A stretch of DNA of 64,000 nucleotides from Nymphalis io (Eukaryota > Arthropoda > Insecta > Lepidoptera > Nymphalidae). This document shows positions 48,263-60,790 of the stretch, one piece after another. Position 1 is the stretch's first letter; each line of letters opens with the position of its first letter. The position numbers and the translations under genes were made by a program. The stretch spans positions 3,611,001 through 3,675,000 of the forward strand of contig NC_065897.1 of NCBI RefSeq assembly GCF_905147045.1. Direction: 5' to 3'. Under the pieces are notes generated by a model. That model saw only the letters and a program-made list of their open reading frames with translations, was not told the origin of the DNA and ran no database searches.

Positions 48263-48499
48263 GTGTCAGATAAATATTTACCGTATTTGCCAAATATTTG
48301 TCATATAATAAACACTCTGCGTAGCACTTCTATTCTAACCCTCTGTTCTAAGGTTCAGCCTGTAACTGCCAGCCCGCCAATTAGCTTTTACTGCGCTTGT
48401 GGTCCGATAACTATTCTACGAGACTTATCTATCGAGAACCAGTATTATGCCCTAGTAAACGTTAGTCTGAGTCTTCGCACTTTAACGCTGTAATTGATT

Positions 48500-49420
48500 C
48501 GAGTGCCTTTGTGAATTAAGGGAGATAAATAAATTGCATAGCAAATTTTAAGGATATCGATATATTTCAGTTATTTTTTTAAGACTTGGTATTAAAATGG
48601 GTACATAGTATGTTTAATTTTTGACTTATTATTTTTTATTATTATAATTAAATATAGAAACAGCACAAACATCACCCTAAATTGTTACCCTCCAAGGGTA
48701 CCCTCTCCTACTGATATATATAAGCATGTTCATAAATGTTTCTTTCATATCGCATATCTTGAGAACAAAAGATTAAATAGACAACAAAAGATGAAATAAA
48801 CTCCAAAACAGTTTCATACATAATGTTAATGAGAACATGGGTTTGGTTTCATTTGATCAATGAATTGGCCTTTGTTTATAATAAAATCTTCATGAAAATT
48901 AGATAAACAATTCCACACTTATTAGTATAAGTATATATAATAAGACTAAGTATTATTTATCATTTTATATACATTTAAATTGCATTAATCGCTGTGCAAA
49001 TAATGACGGAGTAGAAAAATGCCAACGGTTTTTTGAAACATTTCCCCTTTGATTCGTATCTCGGATTCTATGGACAAAAAATTAACCACCCTTCATGTCA
49101 CCAGTGGAGGCAATAAAAGGAGTTTTATGTCGAACAATTCATCTCAGACATTTTAAGGGCTTCGGATCAATTTATACTTATAGTATAACAAGTTTCCCCC
49201 TCTTCTCTTATTAAGGTCCATTCCATGTCGCTGTTTCATTAACGATGGCACGCATATTTATTTACTTATTTATTTATTATAATATCAACAAGAAGTACAC
49301 TAATAAACACAATTGAGTCTTTAAACATGACGTTATACAAATCAAGTGTCTCCTAAATTATAGATGTTGCAAAATATATCAACATTTCGAGTTAACAAAA
49401 ATAATAATGCCATGATTTAA
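48500..49420. other. No gene; one less AT-rich patch
   Basis: The patch at 49010-49255 (for example CTTCATGTCACCAGTGGAGG) has no open frame and could be conserved non-coding DNA. Confidence 0.35.
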
Positions 49421-49424
49421 TGCC

Positions 49425-49600
49425 GGAATTTCATCCAACATACGCAGGTTTAATCTCGATAGTTATCTTTACCATTATAGACAAAAATGATTTATAAGCA
49501 GAAATTAAATAAGTGAAAATTCAGTAACACTTCTCCAAATTTAATCCCACAGTCCTGTCGGTTAAAATGCACAAGTGGACTTGGTCATTTCATCTCAATT
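49425..49600 (-). mobile_element. SINE family A, decayed 5' half
   Basis: ATTTCATCCAACATACGCAG, AAGTGAAAATTCAGTAACAC and AGTCCTGTCGGTTAAAATGC follow the reversed family A order. Confidence 0.55.
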
Positions 49601-49795
49601 TACTAAAACACATAGTTACAATGTATAATATGTAAACATATGTAGAATAAATCACGACACCCGGGCATAATTATAGCTTCGATTAAATTATAAAACATAG
49701 TTAAACGCAGACGAGATCTAATTACTTTTTTATTGAAAGCGAGCAAAGAATAACAAATTTGATATATTAAGAATATTTATTTTACTTATTTAAAA

Positions 49796-50050
49796 CTTTG
49801 TGCAAGCACGTCTTAGTAAGTACCACCTACTCATCAGAAAATTTTCCGCCAAATAGTTATATTTAGTATCGTTAAGTTCCCGTTTTAAGACTTTAGTGAG
49901 CCATTGTAACTACAGGCACAAGGGTCATAACATCTTAGTTCCCAAGGTTGGTAGCGCATTGGAAATGAAAGGAATGGTTAATATTTCTTACATCGTCCAT
50001 GTATATCGGCGATGGAGACCATTTACCATCAGCTGGTACATCAAGTCCAT
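49796..50050 (+). repeat. Dispersed repeat family B
   Basis: TTGTGCAAGCACGTCTTAGT, TACCACCTACTCATCAGAA and ACAGGCACAAGGGTCATAAC, then CCATTTACCATCAGCTGGTA. The A-rich end is missing. Confidence 0.82.
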
Positions 50051-50475
50051 GTGACTATACTTAAAAAAACATATGAAGAGTTTCTAAGCCAATGAGAACT
50101 TATTTTTTACAAAACAAGTTCCACTTTATTCCACTTTTAAAACTATGCAGCTCGTTGTTACAAATACTAAAAGTATGTGCTTTTTTATCTAAACTACTTC
50201 CAGAGGTTTGATATTGAGCTGCAAAGTTTGTTCCATACTTATATGTGAAGTTAAATGAATGCTAGTAAATAAAACTTAAATATATATAATGTAAATGGTT
50301 TAAATATGATCTAACTGCAATGTGGTGCTTAAATAATTGTATTTAAAACATTTTTTTGTAAGCAGATAGGATGATTTTCTCATTTGTACAAAGAAAATCC
50401 TTTATTTCATAATAAAGACCAAGTATTGAAAAACCATCTTTAAAAAGTTAATAAATATTTCAAAGACTTTTTTTA

Positions 50476-50795
50476 CTAGTAGTAAGATTTTGTGCAAGCT
50501 CGTCTGTATAGTTACCACCCACTCATCTAATATTCTATCGCAAAACAGCAGTACTTGGTATTGTTGTATTCCGGTTTGAAGGGTGAGTGAACCAGTTTAA
50601 TTACAGGCACAAGGATATAACATCATAGTCCCCAAGGTTGGTGGCAATGCGTGGTTGGTTGGCATCGGTGCATTGGCTATGTAAGCGATGGTTAACGTTT
50701 CTTACAATGTCAATATTTAATTGTCAAAATTTAAGCGTTGGTGACCACTTACGATCAGGTGGCAATTTGCACGTCCGCCTACCTATTCTATAAAA
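50476..50795 (+). repeat. Dispersed repeat family B, full length
   Basis: From CTAGTAGTAAGATTTTGTGC to ACCTATTCTATAAAATA. Contains an extra GGTTGGTTGGCATCGGTGCA stretch near 50657, a small internal duplication not seen in other copies. Confidence 0.88.
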
Positions 50796-50992
50796 TAATA
50801 AAAATAAAAAATATTTTGTTTTGAGCATTTTAAAAAAGGAATTTATACCAGGTGAATATATCATTGGTATGCTAAATATATTTAGATACCACGTTATGTG
50901 AATTGAATATTAAATATATAACGTAACGAAGCAACTGTGTTTAGATTTCGTGCGCTAAAAAAACACCGTTTCTAATTATTTATTTTTATTAT

Positions 50993-51250
50993 TTTTTTAT
51001 AGAATAGGTAGGCGGACGAACATATGGGCCAACTGATGGTAAGTGGTCAAAAACGCCCTTAGACATTGGCATTGTAAGAAATGTCTACCATCGCTTACAT
51101 AATGCACCACCAACCTTTGGAACTAAGATTTTATGTTCCTTGTGACCCTTCAAACCGGAACACAAAAATATAAATTACTGCTGTTTTGCAGTAGAATATC
51201 TGATGAATAGGTAGTACCTACCCAGACGAGCTTGCACCACCACCAGTACC
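50993..51250 (-). repeat. Dispersed repeat family B, full length
   Basis: TTTTTTATAGAATAGGTAGG to CACCACCAGTA, with a short loss in the CTTGTGCCTGTAATTACA region. Inverted relative to the copy ending at 50795. Confidence 0.87.
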
Positions 51251-51506
51251 CTACCACCATTTATACCAAAAGAATATTACGTGTACTCTGTTAAAATTAC
51301 GCTTTCTTTAAGAAAAAAATTAGGGAAAATCCCTTATCCATGCCCCTTATCCGTTCTATACCTTAGTTCTAGGTATTTTGGATTTGCTACCAATTTTACA
51401 AAATTATTATTTTACAATTTAATGAGTCGAACTTAATAAAAATATAATTATATTAACTTTGGTTGACATGCAAGTTATATTATTTTAGTGAAAATGATGA
51501 TGACGG

Positions 51507-51769
51507 ATGTCCTTCTAATCGATTTCGGCCACCGCGACCAATTTTAAGGGGGTATAGCCAACTGTGCAGGACATATTATAGTGCACAAGTGTATGCGTAA
51601 ATACAGGTGCACTCTTTATTCCCTCATTCTCATAATGCGATGGGACGGCGAATCCGACACGACCGGATATAGTTCAGGCGGGTGTGTATCCACTTCGAAA
51701 ATCCAGACTTCAGTCTGCTAATGGAAATTTTTCGACAGATAAAACCCTTTAATTATTTATCGGTTCAGC
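51507..51769 (-). mobile_element. SINE family E, decayed
   Basis: GATTTCGGCCACCGCGACCA, TATTATAGTGCACAAGTGTA and CCGACACGACCGGATATAGT match family E, with a deletion around the middle. Confidence 0.8.
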
Positions 51770-51779
51770 TTAATAAACA

Positions 51780-51938
51780 TGTGCATGTGCAAATACAGAC
51801 TGCTCCGAAGCATATGACCACTTCTAACGTCCCTACTCGAGTCGTAGTCTATAAATGAGAATTTTTTGACAGCTGAAACTTCTCAATTACTCTGCGACCT
51901 GACCGGAATAACGAATCCGTCCCGGATTCAAAATATGT
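51780..51938 (-). mobile_element. SINE family E, second partial copy
   Basis: GTGCAAATACAGACTGCTCC, then CCACTTCTAACGTCCCTACT, then GAGAATTTTTTGACAGCTGA and ACCTGACCGGAATAACGAAT repeat the right half of the copy just before it. They may be a tandem insertion or an old partial duplication. Confidence 0.55.
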
Positions 51939-52779
51939 ATTCTTATAAGCCAGCCAACATAAACAAAGATAAATCCCAATTCTGAACATTTATTTCATAC
52001 GACATTAAATTAATACGAACACAAATATTGGTTATTCCACAAAATATCAACAGTAGGTACCCTCAAAAGCTCTCCACTACATGTTCAACGATAACATAAT
52101 GTATGTACGTTAAAAATAATACAATTAGAAATTATTGCTACGTTTATCTGAAGCATTTTCTGTCTTAATATTATGCAAATTCGAAGTTGTTGAACTAAAT
52201 CTGTTACAGACGGGACAACCGACATAACAAAATTATCCTGGACCTGAGTTTGACTACTGAATACTAAAATCAACTTTAACAATCAACTTTAATATGCAAT
52301 ATTTTAAGAATCGTAGTGATAAACGGTCATTAGCAGTCATTGACAAATAAAAACACGATTTTATTAGTATAGGGCTCTTCAAAACAAACTAGCCAAAATG
52401 AGCTTCCAAATTCAAACAAATAAAATGAGCACAAACGAGTGATTTACTAGTAACCATTAAAGAGCCCACTCAATCGACCTCTCGGCTTCGTTACCCTTCA
52501 TCCAAATTACATATATTGTAAGGTTTGAAATATATTAGAATGAAATTAAAATCTGTGAGCTTTTTATGTCCTGACTAATAGCTATATATATAAAAGTTAA
52601 GCGAATATAGACTTACAAATGAATATCTTTTTTTTTAATTAGCTAGCCATTCTGGGTTTGTACGAGTAGAAAAAAGATCTACATAAAACTTATGAAATAT
52701 ACAAAGAAAGTTCTATTTTTGGACCAGGATCATGATACACTGAAGAAACGGCCATGTTTTTATTTATTTATTTAATAGT

Positions 52780-53011
52780 TAGCAGACGAGTATATGGACA
52801 ACCAGATGGTAAGTGGTCATCAACGCCCATAGACATTGGCATTGTAAGAAATGTTAAACATCGCTTACACCACTGATGCGCCAACAACCTGTATGTAATT
52901 ACACTGAGTCACTCACCCTTCAAACCGGCACACAACATCACCAAGTACTGATGTTTTGCGGTAGAATATCCGACGTGTGGTTGGAGCTTGCACAAAGCCC
53001 TACCACCAGTA
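52780..53011 (-). repeat. Dispersed repeat family B, partial
   Basis: GCAGACGAGTATATGGACAA, GGTAAGTGGTCATCAACGCC and GCTTGCACAAAGCCCTACCA, with internal deletions. Confidence 0.82.
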
Positions 53012-53139
53012 AGAAACCAGTAAGAACTTTATTTTCCTTTCTCTCTTTCGTTTTCATCACAGTCGGTTAAATTATTTAGCAAACAAACAAACATTCTTCT
53101 TTATTTATATAGGTATATATACCTTACTCTGTATCAAGC

Positions 53140-53480
53140 CATATTCGTTTGACGCCTATACAAAGCATAAAATATATGCCTACAGAAGTTGAAACGATAT
53201 TTTCCAAACGTACACTATGATTTGCGAGCAACTCTCTCAATTTCCCTTACGCATTGATATCAACGTTTGTATTGCTTGACTTTTTCTCTCCCCGGGCCAC
53301 ATATAAACTCGTCACAAATCCAACGGAGGGTTTGAAAGTGTCGTCTTAGAAATTTTCCAAGTCGACGAATGTAAGGAGCGACAATCTCGGCGACCTATGT
53401 CTTATTTTTTCAGGAGAGCCGACCCGTTACAACGACGGAGATTTACATTTGAAATAGGCGTGATACTCTTTTATTTCGTA
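53140..53480. other. Less AT-rich patch, non-coding
   Basis: A mostly unique stretch (for example CTCCCCGGGCCACATATAAA and TCTCGGCGACCTATGTCTTA) with stops in all frames and no partner in the window. A conserved non-coding element is possible. Confidence 0.35.
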
Positions 53481-53840
53481 GCGTTTTATTTTGCCTCCTA
53501 TTGTGACACCACTGATTTATAGATATTATAATTATTTCCGACTCGGTCATACATCCAAATTATAAAAATATGAAGACGAATTACAACAAATAAAATTAAT
53601 ATTATTTATTTATTAATTAATTACAATATATAAAAATGTAAATTCGCTTTTTATCTAATATTTTTTATATTTTTGCTTCTTCATTCGAAATACAAACATT
53701 TGCAATTAAATTAATCGTTAGACTAAGTAGCTTTTAATCTATTACCAATCGATACACTGATTTTATTTTAAATATATATTTTTATTATGTTATAGTTAAG
53801 TGTATTATTTATTAATAATATTGTAAATGTTATTCTTAGG

Positions 53841-53927
53841 AATATTTTTTTAAAATTTGAGTAACAAGGAAATATAATCATGTATGTACTTTATTATTTC
53901 AGAGAGTAGACTGCAATGATTATTCTT
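53841..53927. repeat. Duplicated block, left copy
   Basis: TATTTTTTTAAAATTTGAGT then AACAAGGAAA, TGTATGTACTTTATTATTTC and AGAGAGTAGACTGCAATGAT recur at 54832-54940. Confidence 0.7.
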
Positions 53928-54113
53928 ATGTAAAACTTTTTTTTATATTTGCCGGGGAGACAAATGTAGAATCATTTCACCATCCACCACCATCCACATT
54001 TCATCGTCCACCTGAAAGTAAGTGGTAGTAGAGTCCAAACGCGACGACGGCCAGTACAGTCGGGAAGAATAAACTCTTTATAATTAAACTTGACAAGCTT
54101 TGAATATATTTTA

Positions 54114-54248
<135 letters not shown>

Positions 54249-54831
54249 GAATTATATGTTTTAAGCTATAGCTATATTATGCTTTAAAACTGTGTGGTTG
54301 AATTGAGCCGATCAATATCGTTTCAAAATAAATTAAGCCAACTGCGGACCATTATCCAATTGATAGCTGTGTATTACTAGGATACAAATTTCAGAAACAT
54401 GATTGGAATTTATTGCGAATTTAATTCAATCATTTGCTGAATTTTATACAGAATAAAAAAAAATATATTTACTTATAAATATATTTTTTTTGTAAATAGT
54501 TCATTTAATTTGTTAAATGAATCCCGAAAATGCATTTTTACTGTGATTTAATAATATCCGTATTTAGACTGATGTGACAAGCTTGAGAGAAAATACAACG
54601 TAATATTACTAATCTTTTACTTGATTTTACTGGAGGAAGTCAAGTTTAAAGTAAAAAATAAAAAAAATCATAGTTTCAAGGGTTGAATTCGATAAGAATA
54701 CAAAAAACAAAATTTTATCCTATATATATTTATGATTTAAAAAACACGTAATGGTTTCTAATTTTTACATTTTTTATTAACTCCTAATGCTAAAGATTTA
54801 TACATATTATTGTCAAAAGAAATACACAATA

Positions 54832-54940
54832 GAATATTTTTTAAAATATGAGTAACAAGAAAAAAAAATTACATTCCCACATACAAACATGTACGTACTC
54901 GTACTTTATTACTTCAGAGAGTAGAGTACAATGATTATTT
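54832..54940. repeat. Duplicated block, right copy
   Basis: TATTTTTTAAAATATGAGTA, CGTACTTTATTACTTCAGAG and AGTAGAGTACAATGATTATT match 53841-53927, with an about 20 bp insertion. The TA tract lies between the two. Confidence 0.7.
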
Positions 54941-55357
54941 ATTTATTAATAGTATTACTCCACTAAAACAAATAACCATTTTTTTGTTAATTATATTATG
55001 TAAATCAAATAAATTATTATTACAACGATACCGTATAACTGTATCATTGTAAATTTAAGCAATCATCCGTCGAGGGATGCAAATTGGTAAGCATAACAAT
55101 GTAATTTGTGATAGAATCTGCGGCTAGTTGGATCGCCGTTACAGATTCCTTGGTTATTGCGGTGTACCACTTGTAGCTCAACCTCGTCTAAGTATTGATA
55201 AGATAATAGGAATTTATAGCCATGCAGTCTCGAATAGAAAGGCTAATATTGGAAAGGTACTTTCCTTACTTCCTTAAAAGTAAATTTTCACAAAGGGTAT
55301 TTTGTTTATTATTAAATTTATTAAAGGGTATTTTTAAATTTTAAACTTGACTGAATC

Positions 55358-55425
55358 TGTAGTCTAGTGCTCGTGACTAGGATGTACGCAAATCACCAAG
55401 GTCTTATGTTCGGACACCGAAATAG
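55358..55425 (+). mobile_element. tRNA-like SINE head, decayed
   Basis: GTAGTCTAGTGCTCGTGACT and TCTTATGTTCGGACACCG occupy A-box and B-box positions. The body is not recognisable. Confidence 0.35.
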
Positions 55426-55876
55426 ACCAGTAGCTTTGTCTCTTTTGTTTAATAGTAATTGCATGTTTTATTAGAAAGTCACACGTTTTATTATAAAATT
55501 ATCTTTAACGTGTAATAATGAAAAAATATGCATTTTTTTATATTTACTTAAATAGTGTTATAATATATAATAATAATAAATTTATTTATTCTCTCCCGCA
55601 GACAATAATGTTTACATTTTTTAATATATATATAAATACAGTTATATGTAGGAGACAGGAGCCCAAACTATGTTGCTCTATACTAAGGGTCTCCCCCTCT
55701 TGGGTAAGGAACTATTTATTTATTTAATTTTATAGAAAACAGGAGAAACACTAAAGGTTATACAATATATTATCTAGTAATGAGTACTTATGCTAATAGA
55801 AATAAAAAGATAATGTAAGCTTATGTGCTTATGTATGTGAGCGCATGTCTATGTATAAATTATCTACTAAAAAATG

Positions 55877-56079
55877 CTTTTTTATAGAATAGGAAGGCGG
55901 ACGAGCATATGGGCCACCTAATGGTAAGTGGTCACCAAATTGGTATTGTAAAAAATGTCAACCATCGCTTACATAGCCAATGCGCCACCAACCTTGGGAA
56001 CTAAGATTTTATGTACCTTGTGCCTGTAATTACACTGGCTCACTCACCCTTCAAACCGGAACACAACAATAACAAGTTA
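55877..56079 (-). repeat. Dispersed repeat family B, partial
   Basis: GCTTTTTTATAGAATAGGAA to CCGGAACACAACAATAACAA. The far end is missing. Confidence 0.85.
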
Positions 56080-56324
56080 TTTCTCTTTTTTTTAAATAAA
56101 AACTAGCTCAATTTGTAAATATTACAAACGAAAAGGAAACTGGAAAATAAAATATTCGATACCCTGAGGAGAAATCAGAGTTCCAAAAGAAAACTTTCGG
56201 ATACGCCATTGATTACAATAAACTCCAATACAAAAATTAATGAGTACTAAAAATCGAAGGTAAGATAGACTTCTCAATTAAGATGCAAGTCGTACATTTC
56301 ATACTTGAAACAGATCTTTCTTTC

Positions 56325-56359
56325 TCTTTTCTTTCTCTCCCTCTCTCTCTCTCTCTCTG
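56325..56359. repeat. (CT)n microsatellite
   Basis: CTTTCTCTCCCTCTCTCTCT and continuing. Explains the opposing open frames here. Confidence 0.9.
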
Positions 56360-56541
56360 TCTTTGTATTAGATATAGGCGAGCATGCGTGCTTTTATGTA
56401 CGTGCGCGCACATATGTATATGTGTAGGTCCATATGTGTTTGAAAAAATCATATGTTCATTCATAAGAAAAAGGTTTGTAGCTTATTACAAATCTTCAAC
56501 TCCGTGCAAGTGTGGATTATGTGTCTAGCATATATGGCAGA

Positions 56542-56858
56542 TAAAGCCGAGATGGCCCTGCGGTAAGAACGCGTGAATCTTAACCGATGATCGTGGGTTC
56601 GAACCCGGGCAAGCACCACTGAATTTTCATGTGCTTAATTTGTGATTATAATTCATCTCGTGCTTTACGGTGAAGGAAAACATCTTGAGGAAACCTGCAT
56701 GTGTCTAATTTCACTGAAATTGTGCCACATGTGAATTCTACCAACCCGCATTGGAGCAACGTGGTGGAATAAGCTCCAAACCTTCTCCTCAAAAAGAGGA
56801 GAGGAGGCCTTTAGCCCAGCAGTGGGACATTCACAGGCTGTTACGGTTACGGTACGGT
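56542..56858 (+). mobile_element. SINE family A, full length
   Basis: Intact A and B boxes (GGTTCGAACCC), body and a tail of GTTACG-type units. A 12 bp repeat ATATATGGCAGA at 56530-56541 and 56859-56870 is an exact target-site duplication. Confidence 0.93.
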
Positions 56859-57589
56859 ATATATGGCAGAATCGATGTATAAAGACTCATGATAAATCTC
56901 CAAACTTAAGCCTACAAAATAATTGTAAACAAAAAACTATTTATTATCCTCTATTTGTCATGATGACAGAAGAGCTTGTTTTTTTTATGATCAGAATTGT
57001 CGTTTATTACGTAATGCTAGCAAACAACTAAAATTCCATACATCCATATATTTTGCTTAGTAAATATAAATATTTAGGGTGTTATTGTAAATACAAGTAT
57101 ATGGGTACCTTCTGCTTATGAACCGTTAGTCAAAGTCAAATGAACTAATTAGGCAGTAATATGAACGCTGAATAGTTGGTGGCAGCTGATAATGTAAAAG
57201 GCGACCAATGAACGTCTTGATTGAGCCTTACAGGTCTACTGGATGATTTTGTAATTTATAGCTGTTATAATTAGAAATATATTATTACCTTGTAAATTGA
57301 AATTTCTTTTTAAATACATGACATTAAATATGTGAAATTTAAACGCAATACATGATATAAGCCCTCATGATTAATATCATCAAATTACTATGAAAGACAA
57401 AACTAATTAATGAAGGAAAGGAATTCATTAACCAGACTTCGTTTGTAGATGAAACTCGTTCTGAAACAATTTATGCATTCATTTAAGTAATTAATTTATA
57501 TTACGGTAGACTTTCCCACGAGGATCTTTTAATGTCCCACTCATAAGATCGGAAAGCATAAATTAACAACGCGATTTGTTATGCGTAGT

Positions 57590-57622
57590 CACGTGCGCGT
57601 AATAAAATTATTACGGGCACGT
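57590..57622. promoter_or_regulatory. Imperfect hairpin with an E-box
   Basis: ACGTGCGCGTAATAA (57591-57605) and TTATTACGGGCACGT (57608-57622) form a 15 bp inverted repeat with one mismatch and a 2-base loop. CACGTG, the bHLH-PAS E-box, sits at 57590-57595. Function not shown. Confidence 0.35.
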
Positions 57623-57827
57623 TATTTTTCCCCAAAGAAAGCACATTTGATCTTAGCATTTATTCATATTTCTTCGTCGCTAAAACTAAAAGACACTCAC
57701 TTGAACTTGAGTCATACCTCATTTCGAGGTGACCTCCGTTCAAAAGGAAGAGAAGGGCGCTCTATACTCTTCAATCCTTAACTTTGTCATTTAGAATTAC
57801 GTCGGATGTTTTTCTGTTACATCTTCA

Positions 57828-57902
57828 ATCGATCCGCATTGCAGGAGCGTGGTGAATAAGCTCATCAGTAGAAGAGGATGTAACAGCAATTGGACATTTA
57901 TA
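57828..57902 (+). mobile_element. SINE family A, short decayed 3' piece
   Basis: ATCCGCATTGCAGGAGCGTG, AATAAGCTCATC and AACAGCAATTGGACATTTA match the family A 3' region with deletions. Confidence 0.45.
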
Positions 57903-57909
57903 TGTAAAT

Positions 57910-59827
57910 TTTAAATTCTTTACGGAGAAAAAACTATTATTTTTACTTCTATGACACCATAATATAATACGTGTTGTAATTTAGTTAATTGCAAAAAGGT
58001 GTCAAAAATTCCGAAAAATAAAGCGTATAGAAGTAAATAATAAACGAAACTTGAAAGTTGTGATAGTTAATTTTTAGCGTATTTCCTCGTATTTAATGTA
58101 TATAAAGGACTTAACAAAGTACTCGTTGGTCCTAAAAACCAATTTTTGCGCTAAAGCCCATCTCACTGGCAACGTAAAATGGAATGGCGTAAAAACGACT
58201 AAAACTCAGTTTCGCAAAGTTAAAAGGTGTCGTTTTACGAAAGTTAAAAAAACATTTCATCACGTTCGAAAAATGAAATGGATTGCTAAGGAGCCTGCAG
58301 ATGATCTCAACTAAGCAAAGACCCTTCAATTATGAATATCATTTATTCAAGTATGCTCATACTTTTGACTCTGCATTTTAACAATTAAATTAAAGTTCAC
58401 TAACTATACGATTTTTGTCATCGATACGGCAATATATTTAAATGAAAAGCAAAAACATTTTTACGAAAAAAAAACCAAGCGCATGTTTATCAGTATAATG
58501 TTGAGATGTATCAGTACTTCTACTTAGTATTAAGATAATTTTATTGTAAATAATAGCCAATAATGACCCCATGGTGGGCAAAGACTTCCTCAAACATTGA
58601 GGTAAACTTGCACAAGCATTGCGCAATGACCAAAAAAGAAACATTTCTATGTGGCCTTTTTAACTTTACGGGATCTCTGTATAAAAATATATTTCGGTCC
58701 CCAAGTTTCTAAATGAATAGGGACGCTCTAGGTCTCTCTATTAAATCGATATTGGCGTTATCTTCTTTACAATGTTTATAAAACTAAAACTTTAATTTTT
58801 CACCTTTTTCAGTTTGTGCTCCTTGTCCCGATGACCGTTCCTTGATTATAAATGTGACAGTGCTGATATAATTATTTTTCAAGATATTCGTGATGAATAC
58901 TTGTAACGAAAGTAGATTCATATATATGTTTGTGTATATGTATATAATACGTACACATATACACACACACATAGAAAAAGACTATATGAGGATATGTCAA
59001 ATATTTTCAAAAATCAAAAGTTAATAAAATCTTTTCGTTAAAAAATAATACTCGACCAAACTGAAACATGAAAAGATTTCGTATTTTAAAAAGAAAATAA
59101 CTTCATTTTATACGAAAGATACACGGTTTATTCCGTCTAAATCAATTGATTAGTGCATTCATTCCACTAGTAAAACTTTTCTTAGTACTTCAATTGAATC
59201 TAGTTTGCAGCAAAGAAAGTATGTTAACAAATGTCGTCTGTATAGGGAACTAATGACGATGTTTAAAAATGTACAGTTTTACGTAATAAATAAACCACCA
59301 AGATAATCGTAATTAAGAAAGAAAGAAGATAAAACCAGTGCACACGATCATGAAGATTCTTCAAATAGAATATAAAAATAACTTTTTTATTTAAGCCAAT
59401 TGCAAAAAGCAAAAAGCATGTCCCTTGCTTTAACTTTTCAGCTTAACGTTGAAATATTCGGAAAAAACTTAAACACTTTGAAAGAGTTAGTTTGAATAAG
59501 ATATGTCATACAGTTTGTCAGAAAAGGAATATTTCGGTTAGATATTCTTTTGAGCATAGCTAACGGAACACACTACGTTATTTATTTACTGTTGCCGAAT
59601 CAATTCATGTTATTCGTGTGTAAGTATTTTATTACATTCTTAGCCTAACAAAGTACTTAAAAATATTAAGTGTGTATTAAGTTTTCGATCTTTTAATATT
59701 TTTTTCTGAATAAATCAATGTATATTTATATGGATATATATTAATAAATAATTGGCAGAATACGAGAATATGTACGTCATAATTGCTTCATAAGGATTTT
59801 TACTTATGAACATTACATTATATAAAT
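57910..59827. other. AT-rich, no gene supported
   Basis: A 72-codon ATG frame at 58096-58314 encodes a very basic peptide and has an opposing frame of similar length. Neither resembles a known family. Confidence 0.45.
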
Positions 59828-59956
59828 ATAACCACAGGCACAAGGGACATTTTAGTTTCCAAATTTGGTGGCGCATTGGCGATGTATGGGATAGTTAATA
59901 TTTCTTATAGTAGCAATTTATATGGTTGGTGATGACCGCTTACCGTCAGGTCGTCC
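59828..59956 (+). repeat. Family B fragment beside the LINE
   Basis: ATAACCACAGGCACAAGGGA, TTGGTGGCGCATTGGCGATG and TGACCGCTTACCGTCAGGT. It breaks off where the LINE sequence starts. Confidence 0.8.
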
Positions 59957-60790
59957 ACAAACTATAATAAATCTAACATATTTCAATTTTATATGGCTAA
60001 GATTTGATAAGCACATCAATTCAATGGTAACAGTACTTGGCTTTATCTTAAAACAGTCAAAGGATTTCAAAAAGTCATCAACAATCCTACAATTGTACAA
60101 CAGCTTGATACGAAGTAAACTTGAATATTATTGTCAAGTATGGTCCCACACTTACAAGATCCATATTGAGAGAATAGAACGTGTTCAAAAGAGACTCGTT
60201 AAACATTTGGTATTTCGTTTTAAAGCTTCAAATCAGCTAGAGTCCTACAAAAACAATCTAGATTTTTTTTTAATGGAGCCACTGGAGATTCGAAGATCTC
60301 TACTAGACATGAAATTGCTTTATAAAGTATTTAATGAAAAAAACGATGACGATAGACTGTTGAGTAGATTTAATATTAATGTTCCTAGAAGACCACCTCG
60401 CAACCGATGTCCATTCTTTAAAATTAACCGCACTCGAACGAAACTTGGGCAATGCTTCAATATCGCGAATATCGCGAGAATATAATTATTGTGTAAAAAA
60501 CACAGTAACACTGGACATTGGTTGTGACGAGCTCACATCGTTCATGAAAAAATGTGATGTTTTAATAAGTATCTACATTTTGTTTCTGTTTTTGTTTTTT
60601 GTTCTTTAATTTAATATTTTTATTTTCTGTTTTTATTCTATTTTTGATTTGTATATTTTGTAATTGTGTTTGAGAATGGGTGTTCGCCTGTAATTGGTTG
60701 TGCGTAGTTAGTTTTAAGTTAATGTAAAAATTGATTTGAATGTGTGTTATGTACAACTGTTGGAGATCCAAATAAATAAATAAATAAACT
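59957..60790 (+). mobile_element. 5'-truncated non-LTR retrotransposon (CR1/Jockey-like)
   Basis: An open frame through 60485 encodes the end of a reverse-transcriptase ORF: FDKHINSMVTVLGFILKQS, then LQLYNSLIRSKLEYYCQVWS, then IERIERVQKRLVKHLVF, then LEIRRSLLDMKLLYKVFN and a VPRRPPRNRCPFF tail. This is the LYxxLxRxxLEYxxxxWS and IExxQ pattern of CR1/Jockey-type elements. About 280 bp of 3' UTR follow, with a (AAAT)n tail at 60771-60788. The reverse-transcriptase core is absent, so it cannot move itself. The coding part has no stop, which suggests a fairly young insertion. Confidence 0.8.

Noticed and set aside
56237..56528. Opposing frames of about 80 codons
   Set aside because: They span a CT microsatellite and have no homology.
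58096..58314. Basic 72-codon ATG frame
   Set aside because: An opposing frame of similar length and no recognisable motif; Lys-rich translations are common in AT-rich DNA.
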